From the NCBI GenBank assembly GCA_963785075.1, contig CAWATW010000004.1, positions 806,001 through 870,000 on the forward strand: DNA of 64,000 bases, read 5' to 3'. The position numbers and the translations under genes are program-made. Positions 33,159 through 41,508 of this stretch are shown in pieces. The stretch comes from JAOUGY01 sp963785075. Lineage in GTDB: Bacteria > Actinomycetota > Acidimicrobiia > Spongiisociales > ZC4RG35. Each line of letters opens with the position of its first letter. Position 1 is the first letter of the stretch. The notes below the pieces were generated by a model. That model searched no databases. It had not been told where the DNA came from and worked only from the letters and a program-made list of their open reading frames with translations.

Positions 33159-34181
33159 ATGAACCCGGATCTCACGACCAAGTACCTGGGTTTGGAACTT
33201 GCACACCCGGTGGTGCCGTCGGCGTCGCCCGCCACGAGCGATCTCGACCGCCTGATCGCGCTCGAAGAGGCCGGCGCTCCCGCGGTGGTCCTGCCGTCGT
33301 TGTTCGAGGAGCAGATAGAGCACGAGGCCATGGCGATCCATTTCGGAATCGACTTCGGCGCCGAGTCGTTCCCCGAGGCCACGGATGGCTACTTCCCTGA
33401 GATCGACGAGTACAACGCCGGGCCAACCGACTATCTGAGCCTGGTCCATGGCGCCAAGCGCGAGCTGTCGATTCCGGTGATCGCAAGTCTCAACGGCACC
33501 ACTCGCGGCGGGTGGACGTTGTACGCCCGCATCCTGGAGGACGTGGGCATCGACGCACTCGAGCTCAACATCTATCTGGTCGCCACCGACATCGACACCA
33601 CCTCCGAGACCGTGGAACGTCAGTATCTGGAGTTGGTCGCAGAGGTGCGGCGAGCGGTGGCCATCCCGGTGGCCGTGAAGGTGGGGCCGTTCTTCTCGGC
33701 GATGGGACACATGGCGAAACGCCTGGTGGACGCCGGCGCCGACGGTCTGGTCTTGTTCAACCGGTTCTATCAGCCCGATTTCGACCTCGACACACTCGAG
33801 GTTGCACCCAACCTCAAGCTGTCCACGCCCGACGAGCTGAGATTGGTGTTGCGATGGATGGCGATCCTGTCGGGCCGGGTCGAAACGGACCTCGCAGCAA
33901 CGACAGGCGTGCACACGGCTGAAGAGGTCGTCAAGCTCATCCTGGCCGGCGCCGACGTGACGATGGTCGCCTCGGCTCTGCTCCGCCACGGTCCGGCGCA
34001 CCTCAACACACTCGTAGAAGGCCTTCGTTCATGGCTGTGGACCAACGAGTACAAGTCCGTCAGCCAGGCACGGGGCAGTCTCAGTCAGCGCAATTCGCCC
34101 GACCCCGGGGCGTTCGAGAGGGCCAACTACATGAAGAGCCTCATCAGCTACTCCTCCGACTGGTTGGCCGGCCAAGTCTGA
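33159..34181 (+). CDS. Dihydroorotate dehydrogenase-like flavoprotein
   Basis: About 340 residues. ATG 33159 is preferred because GGGAGG lies just before it and it begins MNPDLTTKYLGLELAHPVVPSASPAT, a usual DHOD N-terminus; an ATG at 33096 overlapping the PFOR stop is possible. TIM-barrel segments include IPVIASLNGTTRGGWTLYARILEDVGIDALELN, IPVAVKVGPFFSAMGHMAKRLVDAGADGLVLFNRF and AGADVTMVASALLRHGP. Similar DHOD-like genes sit beside nifJ in some anaerobes and cyanobacteria (recalled). True pyrimidine synthesis is doubtful; an electron-transfer role with PFOR is more likely. Confidence 0.83.
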   Translation: MNPDLTTKYLGLELAHPVVPSASPATSDLDRLIALEEAGAPAVVLPSLFEEQIEHEAMAIHFGIDFGAESFPEATDGYFPEIDEYNAGPTDYLSLVHGAKRELSIPVIASLNGTTRGGWTLYARILEDVGIDALELNIYLVATDIDTTSETVERQYLELVAEVRRAVAIPVAVKVGPFFSAMGHMAKRLVDAGADGLVLFNRFYQPDFDLDTLEVAPNLKLSTPDELRLVLRWMAILSGRVETDLAATTGVHTAEEVVKLILAGADVTMVASALLRHGPAHLNTLVEGLRSWLWTNEYKSVSQARGSLSQRNSPDPGAFERANYMKSLISYSSDWLAGQV

Positions 34182-34204
34182 CACACCAATCGGACCCGTC
34201 GAAT

Positions 34205-34238
34205 ACAGAAGCGGCCCCATGGTCCGGGCCGCTTCTGT
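34205..34238. terminator. Bidirectional hairpin terminator
   Basis: ACAGAAGCGGCCC (34205-34217) pairs perfectly with GGGCCGCTTCTGT (34226-34238) over an 8-nt loop. It separates the PFOR operon from the convergent septum-formation lipoprotein gene and could serve both. Confidence 0.75.
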
Positions 34239-34263
34239 CATGCCGAACCGAACGTGGCAGCAC

Positions 34264-34716
34264 TCAGCGCTGCGAACCTCGCATCGACGCTTCGAGCTTC
34301 GACTGATCCAACGCATACAGTGCGCACACCACTTCGTGGTCTCCGTCCTCCCATCCCGCCGCTGTCGGGGTGAGCGGGAAGACGTCGAGCTCCGAGTCGA
34401 GGTAGGGGACGCCGACGTAGTCCTCGAACGCCGAACCCGTGCACAGTTCCATCGCCTGGTCGAACACGGCTTCCTGTCCTGGGAAATCGCCGTCGTCCAG
34501 CTGGAACAGCGCAAAGACCTCGTTGTCGTGGGGTTCGGCACAGTCGCGATCGGGCACCGAGCTCACCTCTTCACCGGCGTCGGGCTCGTCGTCGAAGCAC
34601 AACCCGACGTCCATGGAGAACACGGACTGATCCACCAGGCCGTCGACCGTGTCGGCCACCGAACCACAGGCCGAGGCGACCACCGCCATGACCAGCAACG
34701 TAATCGTTCGTCTCAT
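34264..34716 (-). CDS. Septum-formation-domain lipoprotein
   Basis: A 150-residue product from ATG 34716, with GGAAGGG 6 nt before it. The signal ends at a lipobox-like VVASAC. The mature part has the pattern of the actinobacterial septum-formation family: VGLCFDDE, VPDRDCAEPHDNEVFALFQL, LCTGSAFEDYVGV, WEDGDHEVVCALYAL. These Cys are positioned for two disulfides. The role in division is weakly known for the family; surface location is inferred. Confidence 0.75.
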   Translation of the reverse strand: MRRTITLLVMAVVASACGSVADTVDGLVDQSVFSMDVGLCFDDEPDAGEEVSSVPDRDCAEPHDNEVFALFQLDDGDFPGQEAVFDQAMELCTGSAFEDYVGVPYLDSELDVFPLTPTAAGWEDGDHEVVCALYALDQSKLEASMRGSQR

Positions 34717-34776
34717 CAGACACCCTTCCAAATTGCTCTTGTAGATGAATCGACCGCGATCGGGCATCATTGAGAC

Positions 34777-35985
34777 ATGAGTTCAGTCTTTTTGGTCGAC
34801 GCCGTCCGCACGCCGATGGGGAGGATCGGGGGTCAGCTCGCACATGTGCGACCCGACGACCTTGCCGCTCATGCCATCCGCGGCCTCCTCCAGCGCCACC
34901 CCGATCTGGACGGCACGGCCATCGAGGACGTCGTGTGGGGAGCAGCGAACCAGGCCGGCGAAGACAACCGGAACGTCGCTCGGATGGCCGCCCTGCTCGC
35001 CGATCTTCCGGTCACGGTGCCCGGAGTCACCGTGAACCGCCTGTGCGGTTCGGGGCTTCAGGCTGTGATCGCGGCCGGGCAGGCGCTCTCTGGGGGGTGG
35101 GGCGATGTGATGATCGCCGGCGGGTCTGAATCCATGAGCCGCGCTCCTCTCGTGATCGCCAAGCCGAACAAGGCCTTTCCGACGGGAGTTCCCGACGTTG
35201 CCGATTCCACGCTCGGGTGGAGATTCGTGAACCCCAGGATGCGGAAGCTGCATGGTTGCCTTGCGATGGGTGAGACCGCCGAAGAGGTGGCCGACCGGTA
35301 CCACGTGTCGCGTGACGATCAGGACGCCTTCGCCCTCCGCTCCCATCAGCGGGCCGTGGCGGCCCAAGAGGCAGGCAGGTTCGACGATGAGATCCTCCCC
35401 GTCGAGGCACCCCAGGACTCGCGCGGCCGCACCGTCGCCGCCGTGGACTCGGACGAGGGCCCACGCAAGGACACGAATCTCGAGGTCCTGGCCGGGCTCC
35501 GGGCGGTGTTTCGCCAAGGTGGGACGGTCACAGCCGGCAACGCTTCACCGATGAACGACGGCGCGGCCGCCACGCTGCTCGCAACCGAGGCGGGCATCGG
35601 GCGCCACGGTTTCACGCCGATTGCCCGCCTGATCGCCGGTGCGGCCGCAGGCGTCGAACCGGACATCATGGGCATCGGGCCGGTGCCGGCCACACACAAG
35701 GCGCTCGAGCGGGCACGAATCACCGCCGACGATCTCGACCTCGTGGAGCTCAACGAGGCGTTCGCCGCACAGTCACTGGCCTGCATCCGCGACCTGGGGC
35801 TCGACCCTGACAAGGTGAATGTCAATGGTGGAGCCATAGCGCTCGGGCATCCGCTGGGCGCCTCCGGCGCAAGAATCCTGACCACGCTCGCCCACGAGTT
35901 GCGGCGCCGGGGTGGCCGCTACGGGCTCGCCACCATGTGCATCGGGGTCGGACAGGGCATCGCCCTCGTGATCGAGGCCGTGTGA
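34777..35985 (+). CDS. Acetyl-CoA acetyltransferase / 3-ketoacyl-CoA thiolase
   Basis: A 402-residue degradative-type thiolase that splits 3-ketoacyl-CoA with CoA. It has the active-site Cys in VNRLCGSGLQAVI, the conserved GGSESMSRAP loop, VNVNGGAIALGHPLGASGARIL with the catalytic His, and the second Cys in ATMCIGVGQGIA. The sequence is close to the PaaJ/PcaF type that also handles 3-oxoadipyl-CoA. It heads a plus-strand run of overlapping catabolic genes; the next starts on its last bases (GTGTGA). Confidence 0.94.
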   Translation: MSSVFLVDAVRTPMGRIGGQLAHVRPDDLAAHAIRGLLQRHPDLDGTAIEDVVWGAANQAGEDNRNVARMAALLADLPVTVPGVTVNRLCGSGLQAVIAAGQALSGGWGDVMIAGGSESMSRAPLVIAKPNKAFPTGVPDVADSTLGWRFVNPRMRKLHGCLAMGETAEEVADRYHVSRDDQDAFALRSHQRAVAAQEAGRFDDEILPVEAPQDSRGRTVAAVDSDEGPRKDTNLEVLAGLRAVFRQGGTVTAGNASPMNDGAAATLLATEAGIGRHGFTPIARLIAGAAAGVEPDIMGIGPVPATHKALERARITADDLDLVELNEAFAAQSLACIRDLGLDPDKVNVNGGAIALGHPLGASGARILTTLAHELRRRGGRYGLATMCIGVGQGIALVIEAV

Positions 35986-37082
35986 GCGACGCAATCAACC
36001 CACCGGCCGACGCGACCCCTGCGCCACTCGCAGGGATCCGGGTCGTCGAGTTCACCAATCTGATCGCCGGCCCGTACGCCGGGATGATGCTGGCGGATCT
36101 GGGTGCCGAGGTGCTCAAGGTGGAGCCGCCGACCGGCGATCTCGGCCGGGGCTTCGGACCATACGTAGACGGAGAATCGGCCTTCTTCCTGGCCGCCAAT
36201 CGCGGCAAGCGCTCGATCGTGCTCGATCTCCGCACCGACGACGGAAAGCGCGATGCGTTCGAGTTGGCGAGGAAAGCCGACGTCGTGCTCCACAACCTGC
36301 GGGCGGGGGCGATGGAGCGCGCCGGTCTGGGCGAGGACGACGTGCGCAGGGCGAACCCGGGTGTGGTCTACGCGGTCGTGTCGGCGTTCTCACCCGACTC
36401 CGACCGGGCCGGCATCGACGTCGTGTTCCAGGCCGAGTCGGGAATGATCTCGATCTCGGGCGACGAGGGACAGCCCCTTTCGAAGACGGCCACGACGATC
36501 GGAGACTATCTCGCAGGGACCAACGCGGCGGTGGCGATCTGCGCCGCGCTCGTGGAACGGGCCGCATCCGGTGTTGGGCGGCGACTCGACGTCAGCCTGC
36601 GAGACGGGTTGTTCGCCGTGCAAGCAGGGTGGAACGCGCTGGCGTTCGCATCGGGTCGGCAGCCCCGGCGGAGAGGTACGGCCTCGCCCTACCTGGCGCC
36701 GAACCAGACCTTCCGGACGTCGGATGGCCATTTCGCGTTGGCGATCGTGTCGGAACGGCATTGGCGCCGATTGTGCGAAGTGCTCGATCGACCCGACCTG
36801 AACGAGCGGTTCCCCGACAACGAGTCCCGGATGGCGAACGTCGACGAGCTCGCCGCCGAGCTGGATCAGGTCTTCGGGACTGGCACCGCGGACCACTGGG
36901 TGACTCTCTTGGGCGAAGCCGGCCTACCGGTGGGCCACGTGCGCTCCCTGCTCGGAGCGTTCGAAGCCGCCCCTCACATGCGCCTCGATCTCGGCACAAT
37001 GCCGGTCACCGGGTCGGCCATCTCCATCGACGGTCATCAGATCGGCCACACGACCCGGGCGCCCCGGCTCGGCGAAGGATGA
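35982..37082 (+). CDS. Family III CoA-transferase (CaiB/BaiF)
   Basis: A 366-residue enzyme starting at GTG 35982, which overlaps the thiolase stop. The N-terminal GIRVVEFTNLIAGPYAGMMLADLGAEVLKVEPP is diagnostic. NRGKRSIVLDLRTDDG and VLHNLRAGAMERAGLG follow, and the likely catalytic Asp lies in TTIGDYLAGTNAAVA. It moves CoA between carboxylic acids without energy cost; the acid is unknown. With the thiolase and hydratase downstream, it suggests activation and beta-oxidation of a small acid. Confidence 0.92.
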   Translation: MSDAINPPADATPAPLAGIRVVEFTNLIAGPYAGMMLADLGAEVLKVEPPTGDLGRGFGPYVDGESAFFLAANRGKRSIVLDLRTDDGKRDAFELARKADVVLHNLRAGAMERAGLGEDDVRRANPGVVYAVVSAFSPDSDRAGIDVVFQAESGMISISGDEGQPLSKTATTIGDYLAGTNAAVAICAALVERAASGVGRRLDVSLRDGLFAVQAGWNALAFASGRQPRRRGTASPYLAPNQTFRTSDGHFALAIVSERHWRRLCEVLDRPDLNERFPDNESRMANVDELAAELDQVFGTGTADHWVTLLGEAGLPVGHVRSLLGAFEAAPHMRLDLGTMPVTGSAISIDGHQIGHTTRAPRLGEG

Positions 37083-37184
37083 CGATGGGGCACCGACCGC
37101 TCGTGGGCGTCTCGGGGTCTGAGCCAGTGGGGTCCGGCCACCCGCAGCCACCTGGCGTCGGACCCGCTAGCGTCCGAGAACGAC

Positions 37185-37607
37185 ATGACCCTGCGTGTGC
37201 CAACAACCTGGGAAGCGGCATTCGACAGCCCTGAGTCGCTGGTCTTTGCCGCCTTGGATGTCTCCGACGACTGGGATCGCGTGTCGGTCGAGCTGGCAAT
37301 GGCCTTCGAGCTCTCGCAGTCGGCCGCCCGAGACGGCCGGGCAATCACGTACATCGTGCACAACGACGATCTCCTTGGACGGCGCGGAGCAGGCAAGGCG
37401 ATGGTGGCGACGGGTTTGCTGTCGGCGGCACGAACCGCGGCCGTCGAGCTGGCGAAGGCGTCCGTTCCTGTGAACGTTCTGGCCGTCCAAGACGACACCA
37501 CGCCCGAGACGATCGCCAGGTGGGTTGCCACGCTGGCAGAGCCCGACGGCCCGACCGGTGAGTTGATACACCTCGGTCCCGGCCACATCGGAAAGGCACT
37601 CGCGTGA
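37185..37607 (+). CDS. Short degenerate SDR-like protein
   Basis: 140 residues. It lacks a Rossmann glycine motif and the YxxxK pair, but KAMVATGLLSAARTAAVELAKASVPVNVLAV resembles the alphaF-beta6 part of an SDR, where a subunit would pack on its partner. It overlaps the following complete SDR by 4 nt, so the pair may form a hetero-oligomer in which this chain is structural. A TAGCGT hexamer lies 11 nt before the ATG. Function unknown. Confidence 0.6.
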   Translation: MTLRVPTTWEAAFDSPESLVFAALDVSDDWDRVSVELAMAFELSQSAARDGRAITYIVHNDDLLGRRGAGKAMVATGLLSAARTAAVELAKASVPVNVLAVQDDTTPETIARWVATLAEPDGPTGELIHLGPGHIGKALA

Positions 37608-38308
37608 GCACTGCCGTAGTCACCGGCGCCGCACGGGGTATCGGCCGTGCCATCGCCACCAGGCTCGCCGCCGACGGGCACAGGTTGGTGATCGTCGATC
37701 TGGCGCCGACCCTCGCCGAGACCGCCGTGGAACTGGAGCGCTCGGGGGTCGAGATCGTTCCCGTCCAAGTGGACCTCACCGGCGCCGACGGGATCGAGCA
37801 GGTGGTGGCGGCCGCCGGAACGGTCGACCTCCTCGTCAACAATGCCGGCATCACACGGGATGCCCGGCTCGTCAACATGTCCTCCGAGGATTTCGACGCC
37901 GTGCTGCAGGTGAATCTCGGCGCAACGTACCGGCTCACACGGGCCTTGGTACCGTCGCTGACCGATGGCGCGGCGATCGTCACACTTGCGTCGCGCGCCT
38001 ATCTCGGCAACTTCGGGCAGTACAACTACTCCATGTCGAAGGGAGCGCTGGTAGGAATGACCCGGGCGTTGGCCCTCGAACTCGCTCCGCGTGTCAGAGC
38101 GAACGCCATCGCCCCAGGATTGATCGGTACCGAGATGGCCATGGGCATTCCCGAGGAGATCCGCAGGAAGATGGTGGCGGCGATCCCGCTGGACCGGATG
38201 GGCCGGCCCGACGAGGTGGCTTCCCTCGTGTCGTTCCTCGGCTCCGACCAGGCCTCGTACATCACCGGCCAGGTGGTGGTCATCGGGGGCGGCAGGAGCT
38301 TCACGTGA
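37604..38308 (+). CDS. SDR oxidoreductase, FabG-like
   Basis: A 234-residue short-chain dehydrogenase. The NAD(P) motif is VTGAARGIGRAIATRL, followed by VDLLVNNAGITRDARL. The catalytic Tyr and Lys are in YNYSMSKGALVGMTRALA. The C-terminal VASLVSFLGSDQASYITGQVVVIGGG is typical of FabG. It probably reduces a 3-ketoacyl-CoA or oxidises a 3-hydroxyacyl-CoA in the surrounding catabolic operon. Both ends overlap neighbouring genes by 4 nt. Confidence 0.92.
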   Translation: MSTAVVTGAARGIGRAIATRLAADGHRLVIVDLAPTLAETAVELERSGVEIVPVQVDLTGADGIEQVVAAAGTVDLLVNNAGITRDARLVNMSSEDFDAVLQVNLGATYRLTRALVPSLTDGAAIVTLASRAYLGNFGQYNYSMSKGALVGMTRALALELAPRVRANAIAPGLIGTEMAMGIPEEIRRKMVAAIPLDRMGRPDEVASLVSFLGSDQASYITGQVVVIGGGRSFT

Positions 38309-40044
38309 GCGCACATCGGCCCCGAGTCCTCATCTGTGACCCGATCGCAGAGATCGGAGCCGACCTGTTGCGTCGCTACTGCGACGTCGACCTGGAGGAG
38401 AAACCCGACGAGGACCGGCTGATCGAACTCATCGACGAGTACGACGCCGTGATCGTTCGGTCGGCGACCAAGATCACAGGACGGGTGATCGCCCATGGCG
38501 GGCGACTCCGGGTGATCGCACGAGCGGGAGCCGGACTCGACTCGATCGACGTCGAAGCTGCCGTGGATGCCGGGATCGAGGTCGTCAACAGTCCCGACGC
38601 CAACACGCTCGCCGTGGCCGAGCTGACGCTCGGCCTCATGCTGGCGCTCGCCAGGAAGATCCCTCAGGCCGACGCAGCCCTCAAACAGGGGCGGTGGGCA
38701 AAAGCCGAGCTCATGGGCTCGGGCCTCTCCGGCAAGACTCTGGGCATCATCGGATTCGGGCGCATCGGTCAGGCGGTCGCAGCCAGGGCGTCGGCGTTCG
38801 GGATGCGTGTGGTCACCAACCAGCATCGACCGACACCCGAGCTCATGATGGAGCATGGCGTTGCGGCGATGGACCTCTACGACCTGTTGGCAGAGTCCGA
38901 CTACGTCACTCTTCACGTACCGGCGCGCCCCGACACCGAGGGCCTCATCGGCGCCGACGAACTCGCAGCCATGAAGCCCACGGCGTATCTCGTCAACACG
39001 TCGCGGGGGTCCATGCTCGACGAGACCGCACTCCTCGACGCCCTGGACCACAACGTGATCGCCGGGGCCGGTCTGGACGTCTTCGCCGTCGAGCCGGCGG
39101 TCGAGAATCCGCTGGCCTCTCATCCCAAGGTGATCGCCACCCCGCACATCGGAGCGAGCACCGAAGACGCCCAAGCCCGCGCAGCCATCGATGTGTGCGA
39201 GCAGATCCTCGACCGGCTCGTGGAGGCGGAGCCCCCAAAGGTCTTGCCACTGAGGTTCGTGGAGGTCGAGCAGATGGTGCCGCACGAGACGGTGGACCAG
39301 AAGCGATCAGGCCGCCTCGCCGCGCGCATGAAAGAGGATGGGTTCTTGAGGAACCCCCCGCTCGTCGCTCCTGTCGACGATCGGTGGGTGGTCCTCGATG
39401 GCGCGACCCGGTCCGATGCTCTCCGCCATCTCGGCTACCGGCACGCAGTGGTCCAAGATGTCGCCGTTGGCGAGGGGGTGTCGCTCGAAACATGGCATCA
39501 CGTGGTCCGCATGATCGAGCCGGACGCCCTCATCGCGGTGTTGCGAGACGTTCCTGGCGTCACGATCGAGGAGGTGGAGGACGACCCGGCCAGCCACACC
39601 ATCGAATACGGCGGGATCTGCTCGGTCACAACCGTAGATGGTCGAGGCTTCGTCGTGCATGCTCGGCCTGGCACCAATCGGTTCGATGCGCTCGCGGCCG
39701 TGGCGGACGCCTACATCGGCGCAGCAACGGTCTCGAGAAACCTGGAGCGCAGCGTGCGCTCGCTTGCCGGTTGGTACCCCGACATGGTGGCGCTCGTCGA
39801 GTACCCGCAGTTCACCGTGGAACAGGTGCTCCTGGCGGCGGGCTCCGGTCGCCTTCTTCCCGCTGGTGTGACCCGATTCCTCATCCCCGGCCGTGTGCTG
39901 CGTCTCGACATCCCGCTGTCGATGCTCGAAGACGAGCGATCGCTGGACGAGAAGAACCGATGGCTCCACGACTACCTCTCCGAGAAGGAACGGCGCGGCA
40001 AGATCCGCTACTACCGCGAGCCCGTGTACCTGCTCGACGAGTGA
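38305..40044 (+). CDS. serA: 3-phosphoglycerate dehydrogenase fused to SerK/SbnI-like serine kinase domain
   Basis: A 579-residue two-domain protein. Residues 1-312 are a complete SerA catalytic unit: NAD site GIIGFGRIGQ (147-156) and catalytic R234, E263 and H281 (NTSRG, AVEP, TPHIGAS). In place of SerA's ASB/ACT domains, residues ~313-579 show the ParB-fold free-serine-kinase pattern: PHE with E328 as probable base, GFLRNPPLV, VLDGATR (363-369), GVTRFLIPGRVLRLDIP and a final RYYREPVYLLDE. SerK and SbnI phosphorylate free serine to O-phosphoserine. The fusion would link serine, O-phosphoserine and 3-phosphoglycerate chemistry through SerC. Kinase activity is inferred from motifs only. Confidence 0.85.
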   Translation: MSAHRPRVLICDPIAEIGADLLRRYCDVDLEEKPDEDRLIELIDEYDAVIVRSATKITGRVIAHGGRLRVIARAGAGLDSIDVEAAVDAGIEVVNSPDANTLAVAELTLGLMLALARKIPQADAALKQGRWAKAELMGSGLSGKTLGIIGFGRIGQAVAARASAFGMRVVTNQHRPTPELMMEHGVAAMDLYDLLAESDYVTLHVPARPDTEGLIGADELAAMKPTAYLVNTSRGSMLDETALLDALDHNVIAGAGLDVFAVEPAVENPLASHPKVIATPHIGASTEDAQARAAIDVCEQILDRLVEAEPPKVLPLRFVEVEQMVPHETVDQKRSGRLAARMKEDGFLRNPPLVAPVDDRWVVLDGATRSDALRHLGYRHAVVQDVAVGEGVSLETWHHVVRMIEPDALIAVLRDVPGVTIEEVEDDPASHTIEYGGICSVTTVDGRGFVVHARPGTNRFDALAAVADAYIGAATVSRNLERSVRSLAGWYPDMVALVEYPQFTVEQVLLAAGSGRLLPAGVTRFLIPGRVLRLDIPLSMLEDERSLDEKNRWLHDYLSEKERRGKIRYYREPVYLLDE

Positions 40045-40057
40045 CCCGGCACCCGCT

Positions 40058-40063
40058 TACGCT
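40058..40063 (+). promoter_or_regulatory. -10 hexamer TACGCT before the MaoC-type gene
   Basis: TACGCT followed by 6 nt and the ATG at 40070. It suggests an internal leaderless promoter in the catabolic run. Confidence 0.45.
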
Positions 40064-40069
40064 GGCGCC

Positions 40070-40519
40070 ATGACCCCGCTCGAACAGTTGCAGCATCTCG
40101 TCGACACCGAGCTCGGCGTCTCCGACTGGTTGACGATCAACCAGGATCGCATCGACATGTTCACACGGGCGACCGACGACCCTCAGTGGATACACATCGA
40201 CCCTGAACGGGCCGCCGCCGGGCCTTTCGGCACGACCATCGCTCAGGGGTATCTGACCATGTCGCTGCTGGTGCCACTGAGTTCGCAGGTCCCGCTGCCG
40301 CTGGACCCGGAGCCGAAGATGGCCATCAACTACGGGCTCGACCGGCTCCGGTTCCCAACACCCGTCAAGGTGGGTTCACGGATTCGAGCGAGAGTGAGGC
40401 TTCTCGAAGTGACAGAGACCGGCAACGGACTCCAGGTTCGACGTCGGGTCACCGTGGAGATCGATGGATCCGACAAGCCCGGCGCGGTAGCCGAGACCGT
40501 CTCGCGTCTCTTCTTCTGA
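40070..40519 (+). CDS. MaoC-like (R)-specific enoyl-CoA hydratase
   Basis: A 149-residue single hot-dog domain. The catalytic Asp and His are in TDDPQWIHIDPERAAAGPFGTTIAQGYLTMS, the hydratase-2 motif. The rest (RLRFPTPVKVGSRIRARVRLLEV, VTVEIDGSDKPGAVAETVSRLF) matches the NodN/MaoC family. It hydrates 2-enoyl-CoA to (R)-3-hydroxyacyl-CoA and fits beside the SDR and thiolase. The stop overlaps the next start (TGATG). Confidence 0.88.
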   Translation: MTPLEQLQHLVDTELGVSDWLTINQDRIDMFTRATDDPQWIHIDPERAAAGPFGTTIAQGYLTMSLLVPLSSQVPLPLDPEPKMAINYGLDRLRFPTPVKVGSRIRARVRLLEVTETGNGLQVRRRVTVEIDGSDKPGAVAETVSRLFF

Positions 40520-41508
40520 TGCAGCCGGTCGAGGTCGTCGACTATCACACGGCGGGTGAGCCGTTTCGGATCGTTGTCGGCGGGGCACCGCCCCTCGCCG
40601 GCGAGACCGTGCTCGCCAAGCGCGCAGATGCGACTGAGCGCCACGACAGTGTCCGGCAGTTGATCATCAACGAGCCTCGAGGACACGCCGATCAATACGG
40701 CTGCTACGTGGTGGAGCCCGACGACGACGGAGCAGAGTTCGGGGTCGTCTTCTTCCACAAGGACGGGTACTCCACAGCCTGCGGCCATGGCACGATCGCC
40801 ATCGCCACCTGGGCTTTCGACTCTGGCCTGGTCTTCGGATCCGAGGGCGCCAACACCATCACGATCGACGTGCCGTCGGGTCGAGTCACCGCCCGAGTCC
40901 AGATCGAGAACGGCCGGACTACTCGAGCCACATTCGTCAACGTGCCTTCATTCGCATCCGCCCTCGATGTCCCCGTCGATGCCACCGACCACCCGGTGAC
41001 GGCGGACATCTCCTATGGCGGGGCTTTCTACGCATCGGTCGAAGCCGCCCAGCTCGGGCTGACAGTGATCCCCGAACACGTGGAGAAGTTCATTGCGGCC
41101 GGTCGCAGCATCAAAGCCCGGCTCTCCGGTCATCCGGGGTTGATCCATCCGATCGACGACCGCCTGTCCGGTCTGTACGGCGTGGTCTTCTACGACAGGT
41201 TCGGAGCGGAGCGCCAGCGCAACATCACGGTGTTTGCCGACGGTGAGGTCGACCGCTCACCCTGTGGATCGGGGACCTCGGCTCGCCTGGCAGCGCTCCA
41301 CGCTCGCGGAGAGATCGCGGTCGGAGACGACTTCATCCATGACAGCGTGATCGGGTCGCGGTTCGAGGCGAAGATCACCGAGAAGGTCAGGCTCGGTGAG
41401 ATCGATGCCGTGATGACCGAGGTCACGGGATCGGCTCATCGCACCGGTACTGCGACCTTCACTCTCGACCCCGACGATTCACTCGGGATCGGATTTCAAC
41501 TCCGTTGA
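40519..41508 (+). CDS. Proline racemase family enzyme (probable 4-hydroxyproline epimerase type)
   Basis: A 329-residue two-lobed epimerase. Both catalytic Cys are present: STACGHGTIAIATWA and DRSPCGSGTSARLAALHA. This predicts racemase or 2-epimerase activity, as trans-3-hydroxyproline dehydratases replace the first Cys. Other family landmarks are NEPRGHADQYGCYVV and RFGAERQRNITVFADGEVDRSP. The substrate (proline, hydroxyproline) cannot be fixed. It ends directly against the convergent GMC gene. Confidence 0.87.
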   Translation: MQPVEVVDYHTAGEPFRIVVGGAPPLAGETVLAKRADATERHDSVRQLIINEPRGHADQYGCYVVEPDDDGAEFGVVFFHKDGYSTACGHGTIAIATWAFDSGLVFGSEGANTITIDVPSGRVTARVQIENGRTTRATFVNVPSFASALDVPVDATDHPVTADISYGGAFYASVEAAQLGLTVIPEHVEKFIAAGRSIKARLSGHPGLIHPIDDRLSGLYGVVFYDRFGAERQRNITVFADGEVDRSPCGSGTSARLAALHARGEIAVGDDFIHDSVIGSRFEAKITEKVRLGEIDAVMTEVTGSAHRTGTATFTLDPDDSLGIGFQLR

